The translations under genes were made by a program, and so were the position numbers. Below are positions 1 to 8,566 of a stretch of DNA of 64,000 nucleotides, piece after piece. A model generated the notes under the pieces. That model made no database searches, was not told where the DNA came from, and saw only the letters and a program-made list of their open reading frames with translations. The stretch comes from G963666535 sp963666535 (GTDB taxonomy: Bacteria; Bacillota; Clostridia; Oscillospirales; Oscillospiraceae): assembly GCA_963666535.1 (NCBI GenBank), contig OY762913.1, forward strand, positions 2,108,001 to 2,172,000, written 5' to 3'. Each line of letters begins with the position of its first letter. Position 1 is the first letter of the stretch.

Positions 1-1069
1 CATGCTGGGGCTGTTTTTCCATGCGGTAATAAAGCTTTGCGCCCTCCTCCAGGCCCTTTTTGACATAGCTCTCCACTTTTGCCTGATGTTCTGCGCTGAC
101 CACCGGCCCCATGGTAGTGCCTTCTGCCAGAGGATCCCCAACCACTTGACACGCTGCTACCTCTGCCAGCTTTTTGAGGAATTGATCATAAATCTCCTCA
201 TGCACATAATACCTGCCCAAGCCGGAGCAATGCTGCCCGCAGTTGTTAAACTGACGGTGCCCCAAAACTTTCATGGCCTCATCCAAGTTTGCGTCTTTCA
301 TGACGATGACAGGATTATTCCCCCCCAATTCCATGACGCATTTCTTCACGGTGGAACTGGCGTAAGCAAGGATCTGTTTGCCTGTTTCGCTGCTCCCAGT
401 AAATCCGATCATATCCACACCCGGATGCGTGGCAATGGCCTTGCCCACAGAGCCACCGGGTCCTGTCAAAAAGTTTACGGTTCCGGCCGGCATATCCACT
501 TTTGAAAGGATCTCTGCAAACTTTAGCCCAATCATGGAATTGATGCTGGGCGGCTTTAAAATGCAGGTGTTCCCCACAGCCAAGGCCGGAGCCAGCTTGA
601 CGGCCATCATAATTGTGGGAAGATTCCATGGAACGATCAGTCCTACAACCCCCATCGGTTCTCTCTGAAGATACGAAAGGGTTGATCCGCCCATCGGAAT
701 TTGTTCTCCCAGAATCGTTTTTGCCAGCCATGCCGTATGCTCAAACTTAGCCGCCGCGCCCATGGTAACGCCGAAAGCGTCCTTGTATGGCGTTCCGTGT
801 TCCAGGGATTCCAATCTCGCCAATTCCTCTGCATGTTCCCTGATTGCCTTGGCAATCTCGCACAGGGTAGCCGAGCGCTCATCCTGCGTCTTGTGGAACC
901 AGATATGAAAAGCATCCTGAGCCGCCTTTACCGCTTTGTCCACATCAGATTCCCCTGCACACGGGAACGTGCCGATTTTTTCTCCCGTGGTGGGATTGAT
1001 CGACACCATGGTTTTGCCGGAATCGGCATCCACCCACTTCCCGCCGATCAACATTTTGGGGTTATTCAC
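1..1069 (-). CDS. NAD(P)-dependent aldehyde dehydrogenase, C-terminus cut by window edge
   Basis: Oxidises an aldehyde to the carboxylic acid with NAD(P)+ in the cytosol. About 356 codons are visible of a family that is usually 480-500 residues. Landmarks in order: PWN near residue 148, the cofactor loop FTGSSETG near 223-230, the general-base Glu in MELGG near 247, and the nucleophile in GQHCSG near Cys281. The start is a GTG because an AAGGAGG ribosome site lies about 10 bases upstream; an ATG five codons later has no such site. It follows the PucR-type regulator gene on the same strand, with a terminator between them, so it probably has its own promoter in 1070-1249. It could oxidise an aldehyde made by the neighbouring catabolic enzymes. 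Family assignment is firm; the substrate is unknown. Confidence 0.93.
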   Translation of the reverse strand, partial: MNNPKMLIGGKWVDADSGKTMVSINPTTGEKIGTFPCAGESDVDKAVKAAQDAFHIWFHKTQDERSATLCEIAKAIREHAEELARLESLEHGTPYKDAFGVTMGAAAKFEHTAWLAKTILGEQIPMGGSTLSYLQREPMGVVGLIVPWNLPTIMMAVKLAPALAVGNTCILKPPSINSMIGLKFAEILSKVDMPAGTVNFLTGPGGSVGKAIATHPGVDMIGFTGSSETGKQILAYASSTVKKCVMELGGNNPVIVMKDANLDEAMKVLGHRQFNNCGQHCSGLGRYYVHEEIYDQFLKKLAEVAACQVVGDPLAEGTTMGPVVSAEHQAKVESYVKKGLEEGAKLYYRMEKQPQH

Positions 1070-1195
1070 GAATTACACGCCTCCTTCAAGTTACGGTGAA
1101 AACATAGTTCACATTCGTATTTGCAGTTTCATTGTAGAACACAGCGCTTGGGATGGCTTCATAAGAACCCATGAAATCCACAGAATATTTTCGTA

Positions 1196-1216
1196 TTTTC
1201 CCCCAATTTGGGAAAA
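1196..1216. promoter_or_regulatory. Imperfect palindrome upstream of the aldehyde dehydrogenase
   Basis: The sequence TTTTCCCCCAATTTGGGAAA reads nearly the same on both strands. It lies about 130 bases upstream of the aldehyde dehydrogenase start, where an operator would be expected. No regulator can be assigned. Confidence 0.3.
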
Positions 1217-1249
1217 AGCCTGAAAAAGGTCGTCCCTCGTACTTCGAAA

Positions 1250-1296
1250 AAAACGCTGTACCCGTGACATTTTATGTCATGCGGGTACAGCGTTTT
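1250..1296 (-). terminator. Intrinsic terminator of the PucR-type regulator gene
   Basis: AAAACGCTGTACCCG pairs with CGGGTACAGCGTTTT, and the inner bases GACAT/ATGTC extend the stem. On the minus strand the stem is followed by a run of T. It sits just after the stop codon of the regulator gene. Confidence 0.85.
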
Positions 1297-1309
1297 GCAT
1301 CTGTATTCC

Positions 1310-2881
1310 TTATTCCTGCAGGGACGGTTCCGCTACCTTAGTCAAATTCAGCTTTTTTTCGTATTCCAGAAAGCGAAACGATAACTCGAAGTACAGCAGC
1401 ATGTCGGTGTCAGCCAGACTGATGTCCAAAACTTCCTCAATCTTTTTGATGTGGTAGATCATGGAATTTCTATGAAGATGGACGGCAGCAGCCGTCTGGG
1501 TGATGTTTCTGGCGTTTTTCAAGTAGGCGTACAGGCTTTCGGTAAAGGATGTGTTGTGCTCCCTGTCATATTCCAGCAAATACAAAAGCTTGGGATGGCA
1601 TAGCTTTTGCAGGTCCTCTCCCTTGGAGCATATCTCGGCAATATGGTAAATAGCCAAGTCGTCGTATTTGCACATCACCAGTTCCTGATTCATTTGGTAG
1701 CCGAGCTTTAACGCCTCAACTGCCTGAAAATAGTGTTTTCTGACTTCATTCATTTTTTGAAAGCGGCGACTGATGCCACAGCGGGCGTGGTAATAGCACG
1801 CAAATTTTTCAAGCTTTTCAAAGTCACTTTCCATTGCCCCGCTATGACTACTGTAGCTTTTGAACAGGATAATATACTCTTTAAACACCAACGCTTTACT
1901 GTTTGGGATCAGCTTTTCCAAATAATCACAAATAAACGTATACGAGGACTTCCGCTCGTCAATCTCGGTAATATCCACAGCAGTCACGTATTGGCAGTCT
2001 TTGATGGGCAGATTTAATCGTTTTGCTCGTTTTTGTATCAGGACAGGATCCTCAATTCTCCCTGCCAGCAGATCGCTGAAAAACTCTTCATATTCAAGCC
2101 CTCTGGCAAAATGAAGGCTGTTTGTTTTCTGCATTTCCGCCGAAATTGCGTTACTGAGCAGCTTTATGGTTTCATAATCCTGCTTTGTAAACGGCCTGTT
2201 TTGTTCCATGACCGATAACGTTGCCACGGAGCGCCCACCCATCATGATGTTGCAAAAAAGACGTGCGTACTTAATTCGGTCGCATTTCCAATAGAACGGC
2301 CCGGTTGCCTCAGCCAGCATGGGAATGAGGTTCATTTCCAGGTTCTCCGTCACAATGTTCAGCGAGAGCATCCCGTTTGTCTTGAATTCGTGCCAATCGA
2401 CATCCTCGGGTCTATCTTCGTCGGGCACCATGGCCAGTGCCCTCCAGTTTTTGTCTGAAATGATAATGGGGTTGCCCAAAATCCGGTAACCCACCTCCGC
2501 CACACTGATGAGCCGCTTTCCATTTGCCAGCGCGGACAGGAGTTCTCCCCCACCCCGATCTGTGTCCTCGCCCAAAAGCAGATTACATACTTGGCAGAAC
2601 AGATCCGCCTCGCTCACCTGTTCCGGCAGAACGATCAAATTCAGGCCCGTTCGGTTTTCATGCTCCTTGGGAATCTCCACCTTGCCAAATATGATAAGAT
2701 TGTCAGGAACAACCGCCGGGAGACTGGAGCCCCGGAACATGCACAACGTGTCGCTGCTGTATGTTTCTGCGGCCTTCCAGTGTGCCACCGTCCCGATCAC
2801 AGCCTCTGGCGCACCCATAAATTGATACAATGGATGAAATGCTTCCACGCACTGATATAACGCCTGGATTGGGAGCAACAT
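1310..2881 (-). CDS. PucR/CdaR-type transcriptional regulator
   Basis: A 523-residue cytosolic regulator. The last 60-70 residues are the typical PucR C-terminal helix-turn-helix, with ARNITQTAAAVHLHRNSM followed by IYHIKKIEEVL. The central part resembles the GAF-like sensor region of this family, and the N-terminal 200 residues have no motif I recognise. Known PucR and CdaR relatives activate catabolic genes for purines, sugar acids or aromatic compounds in response to a small ligand. It is divergent from the iron alcohol dehydrogenase at 3217 and upstream of the aldehyde dehydrogenase, so it is the likely activator of one or both. An inverted repeat at 2960-2975 is a candidate binding site. 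The ribosome site is weak. Confidence 0.9.
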   Translation of the reverse strand: MLLPIQALYQCVEAFHPLYQFMGAPEAVIGTVAHWKAAETYSSDTLCMFRGSSLPAVVPDNLIIFGKVEIPKEHENRTGLNLIVLPEQVSEADLFCQVCNLLLGEDTDRGGGELLSALANGKRLISVAEVGYRILGNPIIISDKNWRALAMVPDEDRPEDVDWHEFKTNGMLSLNIVTENLEMNLIPMLAEATGPFYWKCDRIKYARLFCNIMMGGRSVATLSVMEQNRPFTKQDYETIKLLSNAISAEMQKTNSLHFARGLEYEEFFSDLLAGRIEDPVLIQKRAKRLNLPIKDCQYVTAVDITEIDERKSSYTFICDYLEKLIPNSKALVFKEYIILFKSYSSHSGAMESDFEKLEKFACYYHARCGISRRFQKMNEVRKHYFQAVEALKLGYQMNQELVMCKYDDLAIYHIAEICSKGEDLQKLCHPKLLYLLEYDREHNTSFTESLYAYLKNARNITQTAAAVHLHRNSMIYHIKKIEEVLDISLADTDMLLYFELSFRFLEYEKKLNLTKVAEPSLQE

Positions 2882-2959
2882 TCAAATCACTCTTTTCCAT
2901 TATAGTTCGCATAAAGGGGGGGGAAGGATTGGCGTTGGGATTTGGGATATAGATGCTTG

Positions 2960-2975
2960 TTGTAACTTGCTACAA
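2960..2975. promoter_or_regulatory. Candidate operator between the PucR-type gene and the alcohol dehydrogenase
   Basis: TTGTA and TACAA form an inverted repeat with a 6-base centre (ACTTGC), about 80 bases upstream of the regulator start and 240 bases before the divergent dehydrogenase. The 335-base gap 2882-3216 otherwise holds only the promoter listed at 3110-3138. Assignment to this regulator is inference from position. Confidence 0.35.
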
Positions 2976-3109
2976 AATAATAGCACGGGATTTCAGTATT
3001 TCCGATGATGACGGCTGTGCCTGTACATTATAAGATGAAGCAAGAATGAGATAGGCTCGCTCAGCGAATTAGCTTCAAGATCAATTCTGCTTCCAATCTA
3101 CATTTTTCT

Positions 3110-3138
3110 TTGCAGAACGCGCGTATAATTGTTATATC
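3110..3138 (+). promoter_or_regulatory. Sigma-A-like promoter for the alcohol dehydrogenase
   Basis: TTGCAG and TATATC are separated by exactly 17 bases. Transcription would begin near 3145, giving a leader of about 70 bases ahead of the AAAGGGAG ribosome site of the dehydrogenase at 3217. Confidence 0.5.
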
Positions 3139-3216
3139 TTTTATTATATACCGTGCAAAACACAGCGCGCAAGAGTTTTTCAACTAGAAGTTACACGAAG
3201 AAAGGGAGTATACAAA

Positions 3217-4389
3217 ATGAATAGTGCATGGTCCAGTCCAAACAAAACGCTCTACGGAAGCGGTACAGCAAAAACGGTGGGCAGCCACCTTCAACAGTTT
3301 GGGTGTCACAAAGTAATCATTGTTTATGACCAAGGAGTCTTTTCCGCAGGGTTGACCGAGCGGATCACCGCGAGTATCCGCGATGCCGGAATTGACTACA
3401 TATGCTATGATGGCGCATTGTCAGACGCGCCGGATTATACCATTAATGAGGGCGCAGAGCTGGGCCGGCGTGAACAGGTAGACGGGGTGGTCGCCGTTGG
3501 CGGCGGCAGCGCCATCGATACCGGCAAGGGTATTTGCGTGCTGCTTAGCAATCCCCCTCCCATCAACCGGTATTTCGCCCGCCCAGGAATGCCGCAGGTC
3601 GGTGATACCTCAAATCTAAAACCCATTATCGTGCTCCCCACCACCGCTGGAACCGGCAGTGAAGTAACCCCGGGCGGCGCGGTTGCGGACACGGAAAACA
3701 ACACCAAGGAAAACTTTATCTGCCCTGTGACGCTGGGCATCGTCGATCCTGAGCTTACCTTGGGACTCCCTCCCTTTGCCACCATTGCCACCGGCATGGA
3801 TGCACTGTGCCATTCCACTGAGGCCTTTGTTTCCAACGAGCCAAACCATTTTAGCGATCTGCTGGCCAAACAAGCCATAACCTTAATTGGTAAAAACCTT
3901 CCAACTGCCGTGAAAGACGGAAGTAATCTGGCCGCCCGCGAGGGAATGCATCTGGCGGCAACCCTGGGGGCCATGTCGATCCTCGGACCGTATTGTAACA
4001 TAGGGCATGACATCGGCGCCGTCCTGTGCATGGAATTCCACATCCCTCATGGCATCGCAGTCAGTCTTTGCCTGCCTGAAATCCTGCAATTCATCTCCCC
4101 CGCCGTACCCGGCAAGCTGGCCGAGCTGGTTGTGTGCATGGGAAGCAGCGTACCGGAAGACGCGTCGCCGGAGGAAATCGGTCAGATCGCCTATACCCTA
4201 ATGGCTTCTTTCATGAAGGAAATTGGATACCCCCCATTTTCTCAATTCATAACATCCAAGCAGCAGCTGCTGACCGCGGTTCCAAAGGTGATGGAAACAC
4301 AAAATTTCCATTTCTCCCCTCGTCCTGTGACCTCTGCCGATGTGGAGCAGCTGCTTTCCTCGGCTTACGATCGCAGCTGTGGAAATTGA
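3217..4389 (+). CDS. Iron-containing alcohol dehydrogenase
   Basis: A 390-residue group III alcohol dehydrogenase that interconverts an alcohol and an aldehyde or ketone with NAD(P)H. Visible marks are the cofactor loop GGGSAID (95-101) and the metal ligands of the family: Asp195 and His199 in GMDALCHSTE, His264 in IGHD and His278 in HIPHG. The length is normal. The start ATG follows AAAGGGAG at good spacing. It begins the plus-strand run that leads to the B12 mutase and OYE genes, after a promoter and opposite the PucR-type regulator. Substrate specificity in this family cannot be read from sequence; a hydroxyacid or small diol metabolite fits the surroundings. A second, diverged member lies at 33220-34401. 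Confidence 0.93.
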   Translation: MNSAWSSPNKTLYGSGTAKTVGSHLQQFGCHKVIIVYDQGVFSAGLTERITASIRDAGIDYICYDGALSDAPDYTINEGAELGRREQVDGVVAVGGGSAIDTGKGICVLLSNPPPINRYFARPGMPQVGDTSNLKPIIVLPTTAGTGSEVTPGGAVADTENNTKENFICPVTLGIVDPELTLGLPPFATIATGMDALCHSTEAFVSNEPNHFSDLLAKQAITLIGKNLPTAVKDGSNLAAREGMHLAATLGAMSILGPYCNIGHDIGAVLCMEFHIPHGIAVSLCLPEILQFISPAVPGKLAELVVCMGSSVPEDASPEEIGQIAYTLMASFMKEIGYPPFSQFITSKQQLLTAVPKVMETQNFHFSPRPVTSADVEQLLSSAYDRSCGN

Positions 4390-4635
4390 AGACCATATCG
4401 GATTGAACACAGACCAGCACATTGGTTTCGTGGACATTACATAGCTAAGAAACAAATGCGGGATTCTGAGAAAGCTGATACACCAGATAACAAGGAATCC
4501 ACTCTGCCCAGGCGGCTAGTGGATTGGAAGTAGATGGTAGAATTCTTTGGGTTTAGATGCCTCATTGAAAAGCAAACTCTGCCACTATTTCTCTGCGATT
4601 TTTGAATCTTGCAAATGTGACGGGAGGATAACAGG

Positions 4636-6549
4636 ATGAATGTCAAGCAAAAGCGCATTGACGAAGATGTATTCATGAAAATGAGGCAGGAGGTTCTCTC
4701 CCAGTGGCCCACCGGTAAGGAAGTTGACTTGGAAGAGGCCGTCGCCTATCAAAAAAGCTTGCCTGAAGGCAAGAATTTTACAAAAGTCCTCACAAAATTC
4801 CGTGAGGCGCGAAAAGTTGGGCTGTTCCCCCGCTCAGGCGTGCCGGTGGTGGAAAAGGAGATCGAGCTTCTTCAGTCTCTCAATACGGTCGGTGTGCGGC
4901 TGTTTCCCTTTACAACCGACGCTTATACTCGAAATCTCCAGCTGGAGAAAGCGCAGCAGGGTCTTGAGGAAAGCGTCCGTACCGGCAAGATGAAGCTGAA
5001 CGGCTACCCCATCATCAATCACGGCGTCAAAGTGACCCGAAAAGTGGTGGAGTCCTGCGAAGGCGCATTTGATCCCCGCTCCTCCAGAGTGGGAAACAGC
5101 TTCGTGGGGGAGATTGCCTTTGCTTCCGGCATGACAGCCATGCCCAACAGCTTTTTCGGCTGGATCGGTGGTTATGATAAGAGCGTATCCACTGAGGAAT
5201 GCATTTCTACGGCTCAGTATTTGGGCCGTCTCATTGGTTATTATGCCGATCACGGCGTCATCATTAGCACGGACTGCCACGGCTGGCTCCCCAACGGGGT
5301 TGTCCCGATGTACATCAACATTGCAACCCAGATTATCGAGGCACTGATTTCTGCGGAGCAGGGCGTAAAAAGCGTGGTTCCCCTTCTGAACTTCCAAGGG
5401 AATATGAACCAGGATATGGCAGATATTCGCGCGGGGAGAAAACTCTTCCGGAAATACTTAGACCAGTTTGGCTATACCGACACGATCATTCCCGGACTGA
5501 TCGGCAACCAGTCTTCCCTGTTCCCTTTCCCCCAAGACATTGGCAATGCGTATGGCTACATTAACTATGTCGCCATGCTGGCCGCCATGTCCGATCTGGC
5601 CGCCTGCTCCGTCAAGACAGTGGACGAGGCAATCGGTGTTCCCAGTGTGGAGTCTCATATGCAGACCTATCGTTCGGCCAACTGGATCTTCAACGTTGTC
5701 CGGCAGCAAAATTTCCAGCTGAATTCCGCAGAAATTGATCTGGAGCAGCGAATGACAGAGCTGGCTGTATCCGCCATCATCGACCGGGTTGTGGAATTGG
5801 GTGATGGCGACATCGCAGTGGGTGTTGTAAAAGCTGTGGACACCGGGGTGTTGGATTCTCCCTTCTCGATCAACACCAGTGTACGGGATCTTTGTATGGG
5901 AGCACGGGATCTTCAGGGTGCCTGCCGTTATATTGATTACGGCAATCTTCCGATTCCCAAAGAAGTGCGTCAATACAACGATGAAAAAATCAGGGAGCGT
6001 GAACTCACCGAGGGGATTAAGCTCAACTACAAGGCCTCTTTGGATGACTTCTGGTGCCTTGCTCACGGCGCTGTCAAAGGCGACACCGCCATAAGCGACC
6101 TCCCGGAACAGGAAGAGGAAATCGCGCTTTCTCGGGTGGCTACCATTGTCACCGGCACCGTCGGGGTGGACGCACATGTCATTGGTACCAAAATCATTTC
6201 CCGGGCATTACGGGAAGACGGCTTTCAGGTTGTCGCTCTGGGCGCGCAAACCGCCCAGGAGGAATTTATCAAGGCCGCCCAGGAAACCAACGCAGACGCG
6301 ATTCTTATGACGTCGCTTTACGGCATGGCTGAAATGGATTTGCAAGGCTTCCGCGATCAATGCGCCGAGGCGGGAATTGATGACATACTGCTCTACATTG
6401 GCGGCATACTCGGCGTTGGTACCCATGACTTCAAGGAGGACGAGGTCAAATTTAAGGCATTGGGATTCGACCGGGTTTATCCACCCGAATCGGATGTCAA
6501 AAAATCCATTCAAGACCTGCGTTCTGATCTAAAGGCACGTGGGCTGTAA
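4636..6549 (+). CDS. Fused glutamate-mutase-like B12 enzyme (E subunit + S subunit)
   Basis: Coenzyme-B12 carbon-skeleton mutase of 637 residues. Residues 1-480 match the catalytic E (epsilon) subunit of glutamate mutase, starting with the typical EVLSQWPTGKEVDL. Residues about 500-637 match the small cobalamin-binding S subunit, with the D-x-H-x-x-G motif VDAHVIG (cobalt-ligand His514) and FDRVYPPES near the end. In glutamate mutase these are separate proteins. Compared from memory with the Clostridium cochlearium E subunit, the three substrate-carboxylate arginines are kept (Arg66, Arg99, Arg148) and so is the adenosyl-contact pair Lys327/Glu331 (KTVDE). The position of Glu171, which binds the substrate amino group, is Pro170, and Tyr177 is Trp176. 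The likely substrate is therefore a dicarboxylate that is not glutamate. It is three bases ahead of mutL, so the two are co-translated. Confidence 0.9.
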   Translation: MNVKQKRIDEDVFMKMRQEVLSQWPTGKEVDLEEAVAYQKSLPEGKNFTKVLTKFREARKVGLFPRSGVPVVEKEIELLQSLNTVGVRLFPFTTDAYTRNLQLEKAQQGLEESVRTGKMKLNGYPIINHGVKVTRKVVESCEGAFDPRSSRVGNSFVGEIAFASGMTAMPNSFFGWIGGYDKSVSTEECISTAQYLGRLIGYYADHGVIISTDCHGWLPNGVVPMYINIATQIIEALISAEQGVKSVVPLLNFQGNMNQDMADIRAGRKLFRKYLDQFGYTDTIIPGLIGNQSSLFPFPQDIGNAYGYINYVAMLAAMSDLAACSVKTVDEAIGVPSVESHMQTYRSANWIFNVVRQQNFQLNSAEIDLEQRMTELAVSAIIDRVVELGDGDIAVGVVKAVDTGVLDSPFSINTSVRDLCMGARDLQGACRYIDYGNLPIPKEVRQYNDEKIRERELTEGIKLNYKASLDDFWCLAHGAVKGDTAISDLPEQEEEIALSRVATIVTGTVGVDAHVIGTKIISRALREDGFQVVALGAQTAQEEFIKAAQETNADAILMTSLYGMAEMDLQGFRDQCAEAGIDDILLYIGGILGVGTHDFKEDEVKFKALGFDRVYPPESDVKKSIQDLRSDLKARGL

Positions 6550-6552
6550 AAC

Positions 6553-7944
6553 ATGGATACATACAGGATCTTTATCGACTTCGGAAGTACCTTTACCAAG
6601 GTTGTGGCATTTCAGATGGAAGAAGAAGTGCTGGCAGCCCGCGTACAGGCTCCCTCTACCGTTGATACAGATGTAACTCTGGGACTTCAGGCGGCCATCG
6701 ATCTGCTCAAGCAGGAAATTCCCGTCACCTCCCGGGAGATTGACCATGCCAAAGCGTGCAGCAGCGCCGCCGGTGGGCTGCGCATGGCCTGTGTTGGCTT
6801 TGTGCCCGAATTCACCACTGCCGCAGGACGAATGGCCGCCTTAGGTGCCGGGGCTCGAGTAGTCGGAACCTACTCGTACGAGCTGTCTCGTCAGGAAATT
6901 CAGAAACTGGAAGGCTCCGCGCCGGACATCGTACTGCTCTGCGGTGGTACGGATGGGGGCAACCAGCGAACCATTTGCCGCAACGCGGAGCTGCTTGCTG
7001 CCGCTGGCCCTGAAATCTGCCATATTATTGTAGCTGGAAACAAGTCCGCCCGTCCTGCTCTGGAAGATATTTTCCTGAATTCGTCAAAAAGCGTTCTGTT
7101 CACAGACAACGTCATGCCTGAATTTGGGCGGCTGGATCTGGAGCCTGTCAACCGGGAAATCCGCACGCTCTTCCTGCGCCGCATCACCCAGGCAAAGGGA
7201 ATCGCAACGGTATCGGGTCGGACGGGAGCGGTTCTTATGCCCACCCCCTCTGCGGTTCTGCGGGCGGCAGAGCTTCTCTCCCAGGGTGCCGGAAACGAGC
7301 GAGGTTTCGGGGATCTACTCTTGGTGGATGTGGGCGGCGCAACCACAGATGTCTGCTCGATCGGCACCGGTTATCCCACCAAGGAGGGCGCATCCATGGT
7401 AGGACTCCCAGAACCCTTTGCCAAACGCACGGTGGAAGGCGATCTGGGTCTGTTTCACAACTTAGACGCTTTGGCCGAGATCGCAGCACTCTCCTCGAAT
7501 CTGGATGACGCCCAAAAACAAGCTTTCCAGCAACAGGTGGACGCACTGCACGCGGCCCGGAGCATCCCCTCCAGCAGCGACCAGAGCGAATACCAGTCCA
7601 TGCTGACCGGTGTTGCCATCAAAACCGCGGTGGATCGGCATGCCGGCAAGCTGGAACAAGTGTTTACCCGGAATGGAGAAGCGTGGATTCAGCGGGGAAA
7701 AGACCTGTCGGCGTTCAAGACTGTCGTGGGCGTGGGCGGCCCTGTTGCCTTTTCTAAGCACCCCGCGCAGCTCCTCCAGAGCGCAGTCTACGATCCCCAA
7801 AGGCCCTATATTTTGAAGCCTCGCACCCCCTCGTTTTTTATTGATCAGCGCTATATTTTGTTTGCCTGCGGATTGCTGAGTGCGGATGAGCCTGAAAAGG
7901 CCATTCGGATCATGCGGAAGTATCTTCCTCAGGTGCAGAAATGA
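6553..7944 (+). CDS. glmL: MutL/GlmL-type reactivating protein of the B12 mutase
   Basis: A 463-residue protein of the glutamate mutase MutL family, which belongs to the actin/Hsp70-like ATPase fold. The N-terminal phosphate loop reads FIDFGSTFTK, a second nucleotide-binding segment reads LLVDVGGATTDVCS near 260, and VGVGGPVAF occurs late in the protein. Relatives are thought to chaperone or reactivate adenosylcobalamin mutases by exchanging damaged cofactor. It starts only three bases after the mutase stop and its own ribosome site is weak, so translation is probably coupled. This pairing supports the view that the fused mutase is a working adenosylcobalamin enzyme. Family call is firm; the exact mechanism is inferred. 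Confidence 0.9.
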   Translation: MDTYRIFIDFGSTFTKVVAFQMEEEVLAARVQAPSTVDTDVTLGLQAAIDLLKQEIPVTSREIDHAKACSSAAGGLRMACVGFVPEFTTAAGRMAALGAGARVVGTYSYELSRQEIQKLEGSAPDIVLLCGGTDGGNQRTICRNAELLAAAGPEICHIIVAGNKSARPALEDIFLNSSKSVLFTDNVMPEFGRLDLEPVNREIRTLFLRRITQAKGIATVSGRTGAVLMPTPSAVLRAAELLSQGAGNERGFGDLLLVDVGGATTDVCSIGTGYPTKEGASMVGLPEPFAKRTVEGDLGLFHNLDALAEIAALSSNLDDAQKQAFQQQVDALHAARSIPSSSDQSEYQSMLTGVAIKTAVDRHAGKLEQVFTRNGEAWIQRGKDLSAFKTVVGVGGPVAFSKHPAQLLQSAVYDPQRPYILKPRTPSFFIDQRYILFACGLLSADEPEKAIRIMRKYLPQVQK

Positions 7945-8133
7945 GCCGATACCGCACGTAGCGGGAAACTGCCCTCCCAATATGGGCCAATCTGTATCAT
8001 TTTGTTTCTCTTCTCTTATGTTCGCCATCTTTTCCGGACATGGACTGATACACTTGGAGATATGTGACAGCAGTATGCATAACGGAACGCCATCTGCACC
8101 GCAACAACTTAAACCGGAACGAGGTATGTGACT

Positions 8134-8535
8134 ATGGATACCGCCGAAAAAATGCTGCAGTTCATCAAAGAATGCGGCGTGTTTTATTACGCAACGGTCG
8201 ACAACGGAAAAGCCCGTGTGCGCCCGTTCAGCTTTGTCACAATTTTAAAGGGCCAGCTCTACTTTGGCATGGGGGACTATAAGCGCAGCTACCGGGAAAC
8301 CGTGGCCAACCCATATGTGGAGATCTGCGCCTGCAAGAACGGTGAATGGCTTCGCATCCGCGGCAAAGCCGTGTTTGATCTCGACCCCGCCATAAATCGG
8401 CAAATTTTTGAGAATAATGATTTTTTGCGTACAAAGTACGGACCGGGCAGCCAGCTGACCCATGCTCCATTTTATCTGGAGGAAATGGACGCAGACTTTA
8501 ACACCATGGCAGACACCTGTGAAAAGTGGGTTTGA
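8134..8535 (+). CDS. Pyridoxamine-phosphate-oxidase-like flavin split-barrel protein
   Basis: A small cytosolic protein of 133 residues with the split beta-barrel fold that binds FMN or F420. Typical features are the N-terminal helix TAEKMLQFIKECGVFYYAT, then GKARVRPF, the segment GQLYFGMGDYKRSYRE and PYVEICACKNGEWLRIRGKA. Relatives include pyridoxamine 5'-phosphate oxidase and many uncharacterised flavin reductases. The ATG at 8134 is chosen because GAGG lies nine bases before it; the GTG at 8128 would be too close. It sits between the mutase pair and the cupin gene, so it may supply reduced flavin or reduce an intermediate. Function is not determined. Confidence 0.8.
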   Translation: MDTAEKMLQFIKECGVFYYATVDNGKARVRPFSFVTILKGQLYFGMGDYKRSYRETVANPYVEICACKNGEWLRIRGKAVFDLDPAINRQIFENNDFLRTKYGPGSQLTHAPFYLEEMDADFNTMADTCEKWV

Positions 8536-8566
8536 CACTAATATGATTTTATAGGAGGGTTTTCTC

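Noticed and set aside
315..915. Minus-strand frames of about 90-140 codons at the left edge
   Set aside because: They overlap the aldehyde dehydrogenase in another frame; the dehydrogenase frame carries all catalytic motifs.
4390..4635. Search for a cobalamin riboswitch ahead of the B12 mutase
   Set aside because: No B12-box-like sequence or suitable fold was found in the 246-base gap. A promoter was not clear either.
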